Source: Hydrangea macrophylla
Lineage: Eukaryota > Streptophyta > Magnoliopsida > Cornales > Hydrangeaceae
Assembly (NCBI GenBank): GCA_033977485.1
Contig: CM066984.1
Location: 114,817,251 to 114,881,250, forward strand
Reading direction: 5' to 3'
Length of the DNA: 64,000 bases
A model generated the notes under the pieces. It had not been told where the DNA came from. It saw only the letters and a list, made by a program, of their open reading frames with translations, and did no database searches. Below are positions 56,958-64,000 of the stretch, one piece after another. The position numbers and the translations under genes are program-made. How positions within the stretch are numbered: the stretch's first letter is position 1; each line of letters begins with the position of its first letter.

Positions 56958-57397
56958 TCATATTCCTGGTGCACAAGAGATCTAGACATCAGAAAGGGAA
57001 AAAAATAAAAATAAAAAATCATACAGGCTAGGCCCTGCTTGGAATCACTTCTCCACTGCACGTTAATGCGGCCCAAAATGCCTATTTTAGCCAGTTTGGA
57101 TACATTTTAAGTACTTAAGATCCCCAAAAGCACGTTCTGTGACTGAAGTAGGTTAAGAGGTACCTTAGCCCAATGTCCCAACTATGATTCAGAAACAGAT
57201 TTGGATTTAATAATTTTTTTTGTAATTCCTATGTTGCCCTTGTCACCTTGTGCATTGGGCTGCCTATGCCCTTGTGATTAGGGCTTCTGCTTCTGTCTAA
57301 ACGCGAAAGCCACAGCCAATCTAAACGGGCCCTTAATAGTTTGAAGGGTAAAAAAACATTTTAGTACTCTATAGTTTTAGCGTGGCCAACTGCCACA

Positions 57398-58060
57398 GAT
57401 TTTAGCCTTACATCAAGTGAGAGGAAGATCAGGGGGGGTCTATGGCTGTAAGGCAGATTTAATGGCCATGTTGATGCTGCCAGAGAAGCTTGTAACCCTG
57501 TGCTCTCAACCATCAGTGCATCTGAGATTCCAATATATTGTACTTCGAACACAATGCAGAGTAATGGTGAAACTTTTCCTAAAAACTACTTCCCCCAACT
57601 GATTTGGCAGTTGAACCACATCAACCTAATAACTACATAAACTCCAATGAAATCTTGTGGCCCCACTGTTAAGGAATCGGTTTGTGGGAAATTTCTGGGA
57701 AGCATCGCATGCTCGAAAATATAACGCGTACTCGAAAATATAATGTCTCTTGGTGGCTCAATTAGGTAATCTCATTTTACTTGGGAGGGGCGCCCAAGTA
57801 CAGAAAAAAAAAAAAAAAAAAAAAAATTTTGAACTTCTCTAGTAACTAATGTCGAGTATCATGGAAAAAACAAATAGGGCCCCAGACATTCATATCTGGA
57901 AAAATGGAGCATAGACGGCTCATGGATGTGTTCTCTGCCAACAAAGATAATATCAGCACTGACAGAGAAGCACTGATTGTCAGAAAATAAAACTCGCTTA
58001 CTTACGGAAAATTAAGTATGAAGTTGAATTCCGACATGGACACATTAATGTGGGACACAA
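57398..58060. repeat. Dispersed duplication, copy 2
   Basis: Counterpart of 32085-32580, same orientation. It has about 150 bp extra in the middle (57510-57660) and an A-rich tract (57806-57827) where copy 1 has a short A run. Together the two copies bracket the MADS locus. The stretch 56958-57397 before it holds no recognisable gene. Confidence 0.75.
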
Positions 58061-58774
58061 CTTCAGTACAGTTCCTTAGGTGTGGTTGATGTTGTTCCCC
58101 TCATATAAATAGTAAAAACAGTGTAATGTTGAAAAAGAGGGAGGTCCCTGTGTCCTAACCTTACCTCAAGGGAGGCGAGTGTAATTATTCTTAAATTTAA
58201 CGTTTTCCGTTTGGTCGACTAATGGTTGACTAACATTGGTCGACTAATGGTTGACTAACAGAAGGGGAAAAGGTGGTACCAAACTACAAAACTCTAAGGG
58301 ATGTCAGTGTAATTTTCAATACCACAAAGGTCCTGTATTTTGCCCTTACCTCAAGGGAGGTCCCTCTTTCCCCTACCATTGCTCGGTTGGAGGGAAACTC
58401 TCTCTAGGAAGGACGGAATTGGGGAAAGGGAACCCCCAATGGAACCAACTCGGTTGTCATTCCCATTCCACAAACAAGAATTGAGGAACCCTTCACCTTA
58501 AACAAGGTTGAATAAAATCAGATATTTCTGTCACTAAAATCTTTTTAGAATAATAAACATTAAATGAGAGAAAAAGCAAATGCCTCAATATAGTCTAGTT
58601 CTTGACAAGTAATAAATTGTTTTCTAATTTTCAGAAGATCAAAACATGAGATGGTTAAATTTTCTGCCATCTACATTCTAGAAGTTAGCCATGGAACATT
58701 CGACACAGAAAAGCAAAAAATTAGTATGGATATCTGATGAAGAACCAGATACTGCACAGATATAATGAGCACTA
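58061..58774. repeat. Tandem 25-bp duplication and anonymous sequence
   Basis: ttggtcgactaatggttgac followed by taaca occurs twice in direct contact (58211-58235, 58236-58260). Each unit itself holds two near copies of tggtcgactaa. The phrase cttacctcaagggagg occurs at about 58162 and again at 58346. No gene recognised. Confidence 0.6.
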
Positions 58775-58947
58775 CTACACCCACACACTTCTGTACACAC
58801 TTTTTGAGACACAGCTTTAAATGCATGTACCCTGTGTTGTGTGAGTGGTGCACAGAAAAGTGTAAAAAAAATTCAAACAAAACAAGGTACATACATTTAA
58901 AGCATAGTGTGTCAAAAAGTGTGTAAAAAAGTGTGTATACCTAGCAT
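58775..58947. mobile_element. Inverted-repeat MITE
   Basis: tgtacacactttttgagacac and agctttaaatgcatgtacc at the left pair with ggtacatacatttaaagc and gtgtgtcaaaaagtgtgtaa at the right. Hairpin arms of about 75 bp, no coding capacity. Confidence 0.65.
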
Positions 58948-58977
58948 TATTGGTCAAAATAATAAGATCTAACACTA

Positions 58978-59130
58978 GCGAGTAATGCTATGGTCACACC
59001 CAAAAAATCCACGAACACTCAATCATGCGAGTAATGCAATGGTCACACCCAAAAAATCCACCAAGAGTGATTGTGAGTTTGTGGATATTTGGGTGTGAAG
59101 TGAGTGTGACCAAAGCATCACTAATACTAG
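58978..59130. mobile_element. MITE with partly duplicated left arm
   Basis: gcgagtaatgctatggtcac plus acccaaaaaatccac is repeated at 59028 (gcgagtaatgcaatggtcac...). The right arm gtggatatttgggtgtgaag and gtgtgaccaaagcat is inverted relative to both. The left arm has thus been duplicated in place. Confidence 0.65.
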
Positions 59131-59900
59131 AAATATGTTACTGCATAAACGAAGACAACTTGCAACAACAGGACACAAATGACATCAGCTTTGGTGAGTT
59201 CTTGCACTTTCAAAACCAACCCTTCCTATTTAAGCACTTCTAGTATTCTCGCCTCAAATCAAACACCTAAGAGCACTAAACAAAAAAGAAACACAATATT
59301 TTTAATTCTAAAGTCATTGTAACTATGCTTCCAGCTTCCTATTATCTCAGAAACTCACACATTCCACTCTTGCCCATGAACCTATCATTTAAACTTCAAA
59401 CAACATTATTATATATTTCATCATTCAACCATCAAGCCATTAAATTGACGGACAAGTCATAAAGTGTAAGGAACTAAGGATGTCATTGGATTACGAGAAG
59501 ATCATCAACCATACATGCAGACACCAATTCTTGATAGTTCAGTCCGCCTGCTTTCAGATGACAAATTAGACACTGCATATGAAGTTTCGTAAGCAAAGTC
59601 GATCAATTCCTAGCAAGTTCTGTTCAAATAAATAAACCCATAATGGAAAAAGGGAAGAAGTATTCACATAAGGAGAGCTAGATGGAAAAGAAAATGATAA
59701 TAATGAACTTGTTAATTCCTCAATCCTGTATAAACCAAGGTACAGCTTGTTTTCATATAGGAAAAATAACTGACAAGTACAGTTGTCCCTATAATTATTC
59801 TCCGGAGAGAAAATAAGTGCCAGGTCATACACAAAGAAGGAAAAGGCACCAAATTTAAGCACTAATCTTAACATATAATTGAGACAGGCTCCAAACATAC
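59131..59900 (-). other. 3' flank of the PPR gene
   Basis: Probable 3' untranslated and downstream sequence of the minus-strand PPR gene. A 116-codon frame at 59566-59916 overlaps the PPR stop in another frame, has no recognisable features and is not called as a gene. Confidence 0.5.
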
Positions 59901-61305
59901 CTAACGAGTTTTCCACTTTTTCAAAAGCTCATCATAAACAAAACCCTTTCCTGCTTTGGCGAGACTCTGTCTCAATTTCGACATTATGGAGGAGTTCAAC
60001 TTGATCCCTCGATCAATCATATCCTCAGCATACTTGACAGCTTCCGCGACCCTATTATTATCACGAAGTCCCGCAACCAAATAATTCCCAGTATCCTCCA
60101 AGTCCGAATCATAATTCCCAATCATGCATTTCCAAAATTTTATGGCCATATCGGTGTCCCCGCTTTCCATGTAAATCTTAACTCCCGAACTACAATTTGA
60201 GTGTTCCGGGAAGCACTCATTTTTAATCATCTCAGCAAATACTGGTATAGCATCCCGCAATCTCCGACTCTTAATGAAGAATTTCAACATCATATTATAA
60301 GTTTGAGAATCAGGAAAAGCACCATTGTAAACCATCTCATCCAACAACCTTTTAGCTGTGTCTGTGTCCTGAAGATAACTGTGTAAAGCAATCATCGAAT
60401 TGTACATCTCAGTGTCAGGTACAAACCCATTCCTCGAAACCATTGCATCCCAAATAATCGCAGCAGGTCGTGCATCACCTTTCTTCACACAGTCCTCTAG
60501 TGCAGCCTTGAAGAACTTAATCCCCGGATAACACCTTCTATCCTTCATTTTCTCAAAAAACTTCATCGCCTCATGAATCCCACCCGAACCATTAAGCAAA
60601 GTAGTCAAAAACGAATCATAGGCAGGCACATTTCTCGGGTCCCACCCAATCTCAAGCACCATATCTTCATAAATTTGCCTAGCACAGTACGCATCTCCTT
60701 CATTCTCGCACCCCTCCAACAAAATTGCGTAAGAATCCGCATCTGGCCTAATCTTATTCTTTACAACACTCAAAAAATCCTTCGCCTTTACCATCTTCCC
60801 GTCCCTACAAATTGCACTAAGAAGCGAATTCAATGCCACAATGTCTCGAGGACAACCATACTGACCCATAACGTCGAAAGTCATGATTGCTTCATCTACG
60901 CGATCCACAATCACATAACTGCTAAAAACAGAAGCGAAAGTCGCCAAAGAAAGCAACCCTTCTTTCCTCATAGACTTTATCGCGTCCCACATTGCATCAA
61001 ATAAACTATTTTTCCCTAACAAATCAACAACCAAGTTCCAAGCATAAGGGCTATGCTTATCATTGAGTTGAAACCCGGCCCACCGGAAAAACTTCACGGC
61101 GGGTCCGGGAGACCCATAAGACAGCTTAAGGACCTCTTCGACATCCTCTTGAGAAACCCGAATACCCGTTTCGTCAAGAACCTTCTCTACGCTTAGCGAA
61201 TGAGTGTTGGCTATGATTTCGCAGAGTAATTTAACTTTTGGATGCAAATTAGGGGTTTCAAGGTATGAAACAAAGGTCGAACGCTTACCAATTTGCTGCT
61301 TTTGC

Positions 61306-61336
<31 letters not shown>

Positions 61337-61466
61337 CTTCTTGTTGCTGGGTTGAATTTGTTTGATGGTTGGAGGTTGATGAAGAGTGTGGCTTTTTGTA
61401 GTGGTCGATCTTTGAGGATGAAGACGATGAATCATCACGGTCCGATCGCTTCCGCACTTTACCCAT
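59901..61466 (-). CDS. Pentatricopeptide repeat (PPR) protein
   Basis: 521 aa, intronless, ATG at 61466 (the frame stays open three codons upstream to a GTG, which is not a plausible plant start), stop at 59901-59903. The N-terminus is Ser-rich and then polyglutamine (Q11 at residues 45-55, encoded by a CAA-type triplet run). From about residue 95 onward there is a chain of helical P-type PPR motifs, e.g. DAMWDAIKSMRKEGLLSLATF, EAIMTFDVMGQYGC, YAILLEGCENEGD, EMYNSMIALHSYL and SQTYNMMLKFFIKS. PPR proteins bind organellar RNA by a residue-per-base code and act in editing, splicing or stability. It resembles Arabidopsis At1g77360-type P-class proteins as I remember them (moderate confidence). 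No E, DYW or SMR domain is seen. The Ser/Gln-rich start could hold a mitochondrial presequence, but the first residues (MGKVRKRSDRDD) are basic and charged, so targeting is uncertain. Confidence 0.93.
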
Positions 61467-62103
61467 GATTACCACTTGATGAATAGCAGAGAAACCCTAG
61501 AAAGGAAGAACACTCCCAATGTAAAACACTTCGGTGCCCCAAGCTAAGATTACCAAAATACCCATATGCCTCTTTTTTTTTCTTTTTTTCTTTTTGATGA
61601 ATTAGTGATAAATCCAAATTGAAGAAAATTTAGTGATTTGAGTATAAGTACCAAAAGTTTTTGCAATTAGGTCCACTCCTTGGTCTTTTGATAAAACTAC
61701 TCCCAAAATATCTATATAATAAGTTAGAGCGGTGTGGGTTCCTCTTAAATTAGCAACTTACAATCCTAGTCATTGAGACAAGTTGAGATATTTTAAACCG
61801 TTAAATAAAAAATACTACAATTTTCAAACATGTATATATATCTTGCCTTTTATATCTTTGTTGCTAGAATCATGGCCATTCGTGTGTTAACTCCCCTCTC
61901 ACATACTCCCTAATTCCCTCTCTCTTACCAAAAAAATCAATTTGATTTTATAATACATCAATCTCCATGATGGTTGAGAGAAATAGGAAGTGATATATAG
62001 CTAAAACAGGAAATCAATTTAAGTAATGAAATTAAATCCTCCAAATCTCTCTCAACTTTTTCCAGTTGCTTTACAATTTAAGTTTGATAATATCACATTC
62101 ATT
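61467..62103. promoter_or_regulatory. Intergenic region upstream of the PPR gene
   Basis: Contains the PPR 5'UTR and promoter (gaaaccctagaa near 61490, a T-rich block at 61570-61595). On the other side it leads to a CT-rich segment that looks like the start of a plus-strand gene, so it may serve as a bidirectional promoter. That reading is an inference from layout only. Confidence 0.45.
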
Positions 62104-62148
62104 CTCTCTCAATTTCCCTTCTATCCCTCGCTCTGTACGCTCTCCTCC

Positions 62149-62205
<57 letters not shown>

Positions 62206-62300
62206 TCCTCTGTTCTCTCTCTACGCCACTCCGCAGTTCTCTGCACCAGTCCACCACACAACCTGCATTCTAGCCTTTACCACAGTCACCTTTCCTATCA

Positions 62301-62338
<38 letters not shown>
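62104..62338 (+). promoter_or_regulatory. CT-rich 5'UTR-like segment with two (CT)n tracts
   Basis: (CT)n at about 62154-62201 and 62304-62338 enclose non-repetitive C-rich sequence. That sequence ends in tttcctatcag|gttt, an exon-like end followed by a splice-donor-like GT. This composition is typical of plant 5' leader exons. The retrotransposon LTR begins inside the second CT tract, so the rest of any gene would lie beyond it. No protein-coding frame other than CT-repeat translation is seen. Confidence 0.45.
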
Positions 62339-62343
<5 letters not shown>

Positions 62344-64000
62344 CACCCGTACCCGGAGAACGGGTTAATTATCATGTAATATGCATTAATTAATAGAATT
62401 AGTGTATAAAATGGATTAAGGGGAGGCTTGGACTCGCCCGTGGAAAAGGTGTTCAGAAAAGGACACCAATTGGAAAAGTCCCCAGTGAGGAGGGACAGGT
62501 TTGGGAGTGGGACCCAGTGAAGGGCCCGAATAAAAATATGTGCATTTTATGTGATTAAATGCATTTATATGATTACATGATTATTTGTTTAAATGCTTTC
62601 ATATTATATGATGATATATGTTTAGCATTTGGTATTAGTTTAGACATCGAAATAAGGGTATAATTGAAAAAGATTTATAATTGGTAGGTACGATAGCAAC
62701 TTCACAAAATATATGGGACCCACGTTGGAACCCATACGAAACTTAGACAAACACTCATTTAATAATTGGGTAGTTAATGGAATGTTTGGGGGATTTCATA
62801 ATAAGAACTTAAGAAATTCCGGGGGTGTAAGTGAAAAAAGGGAAAAAAAATAGTAATCAAAACACCTCATGCTTATGCATGTATAGGTGTCTAAAGAGAG
62901 TTAGACTCTCATTTTGCTGGAACCAAAAAGAATAAAAAGAGAAGAGAGTTCGGAGAGAGAAACGGAGACGGACCGTCACCGACGACGTTTTTCGCCGTAC
63001 CGTCGCCGCCGTTCGCCGGATTTACGATCCGAGACCACCTTTGGACTCGTGGAGGTAAGAGGATCACATGCACGTAATTTGTTTTCATTTTTGGCAACGT
63101 TTTTCCGTAAACCGTTCTTGATAGACGCTAATTGTTGAACCAAAACCATGTAGGATTTACTTTGGGTAAGAATTGAGCAAGATTTGTGAAGGAATTCTTC
63201 ATTTCTAGCTTGAATTTGGGTAGATTTTGCTAAGGTGAGTTTTCTACACTAAAGAATGGTTGTGTTTGACTATGTTCAATACATCAATGGTGTAGAGATG
63301 ATAATTGATGCTTAGGAACCAAGAGAATGATCTTATTGTGTTGATTACTCATGTTTAGAAATCATGTAGTTACTAAATTGTGAATTTCATGCTAATTTTA
63401 TGAAGGTTATATGTGCCTACATGTGTATGTGCTTATGTGGTTATGTGGTATTCAATGAGCCCGGGATAATGATTCATTAGTTGGGAGTAATAAGGGTGGT
63501 GAAGAGGAAGAATCCGAGAAAGACGGAAGTCCAAGGAATAGAAGTGGCCACGGGACCAAGGGAGGTCCCGGGTCTGAATGAATCATTGAACCGGTGACTC
63601 GGCGATTACAAATATGATTTATATGTTTATTGTTGCATTGCACATGTTAAACATTCAGCCATGTTTAGATGACTCACTAAGCGTAATGCTTAAGAAAACC
63701 GTTTTCTGTTTCTGTTGTGGTAAATAACAACCACCGCAGGTACGGAGCGATATCCGGAGAGGAAATAGCGTGCTCGGGAGTGGGGGAGAGAATTGGGTCT
63801 TGTAAATATGTTCATAACTTGTAATATAATGTAACTAGTGGATTAGTATCCTTAACTTGTGGCTTGGAGACCTAACTCATGTGTTTAATGTCAACATGAA
63901 AGAACTCATGTAAATTTTCCATGTTAATGTTCATATTGGGTACGTTGTATGTTTGGATCATTCCAACGAGTTCGGATACATGGGTTGTAGACTTTAGTCA
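62339..64000 (+). repeat. Start of a chromovirus-type LTR, continues past the window
   Basis: TGTAACACCCGTACCCGG at 62339 is the same type of LTR start as TGTAACACCCTG in the chromovirus at 3255-16135 and the mutated TATAACACCCGC of the solo LTR, here on the plus strand. The rest of the window has no gene. It contains a GC-rich block (62970-63030) with cgccgtaccgtcgccgcc, as often seen in such LTRs. Neither the LTR's 3' end nor a PBS is reached by 64000. Confidence 0.6.

Noticed and set aside
59566..59916. 116-codon frame overlapping the end of the PPR gene
   Set aside because: Different frame in the probable 3'UTR, no domain, compositionally like non-coding DNA.
62026..62368. Two overlapping frames of about 100 codons rich in Ser-Leu
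   Set aside because: They translate the (CT)n tracts and have no other protein-like content.

Overview
This is nuclear DNA from a flowering plant, most likely a eudicot. The evidence is chromovirus, Copia and Tat-like LTR retrotransposons, hAT and CACTA elements, a nuclear tRNA-Ser gene with internal A and B boxes, a type I MADS-box gene and a long PPR gene. The species cannot be named from the sequence. Most of the window is transposable-element sequence. Host genes are few: tRNA-Ser(AGA), an M-alpha-type MADS-box gene, a PPR gene and a decayed ERD6-like sugar-transporter fragment.

Layout. Positions 1-3254 hold MITEs, the end of a CACTA element and a promoter-like block with four CACGTG boxes. 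Positions 3255-27127 are a nested retrotransposon complex on the minus strand. A Ty3/gypsy chromovirus (Tekay-like, by its C-terminal chromodomain and 2.5-kb LTRs) is laid out as LTR A, internal 1, LTR B, truncated internal 2. Internal 1 is split by an unrelated 2.1-kb solo LTR (TSD tgttc). LTR B is split by a 982-bp hAT-type element (8-bp TSD cgccttat). Internal 2 is split by a young, full-length Copia element (1500-bp LTRs, TSD aaaag) whose polyprotein is killed only by three in-frame stops. Positions 27128-33650 are mostly anonymous and contain tRNA-Ser, a MITE and small duplications.

The most striking object is 34390-53018. It is one insertion flanked by the 5-bp TSD ccata, and it is a head-to-tail concatemer of seven LTRs (1415-1425 bp) and six internal regions of exactly 1449 bp. 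Units are almost identical. Each internal region has a PBS-like site, an unrecognised 386-codon ORF and a polypurine tract. The insertion sits on the start codon of the MADS-box gene (33651-34388, minus): the ATG lies inside the TSD, so about 18.6 kb now separates the coding region from its former 5' flank (53019 onward).

Positions 53019-59130 carry nested MITEs, long hairpin elements, a hAT element and the sugar-transporter remnant. An intact PPR gene lies at 59901-61466 (minus). Upstream of it is a CT-rich, 5'UTR-like segment interrupted at 62339 by the start of another chromovirus-type LTR that runs off the window.

A theme across the window is that four unrelated LTR families each carry clusters of short CG-containing palindromes or hairpins: a covarying hairpin minisatellite in the chromovirus LTR, CAGTCGACTG in the solo LTR, TCGATCGATCGA in the Copia LTR and leader, and a 20-bp imperfect palindrome twice in each concatemer LTR. 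All calls come from reading the sequence; no database search was run.
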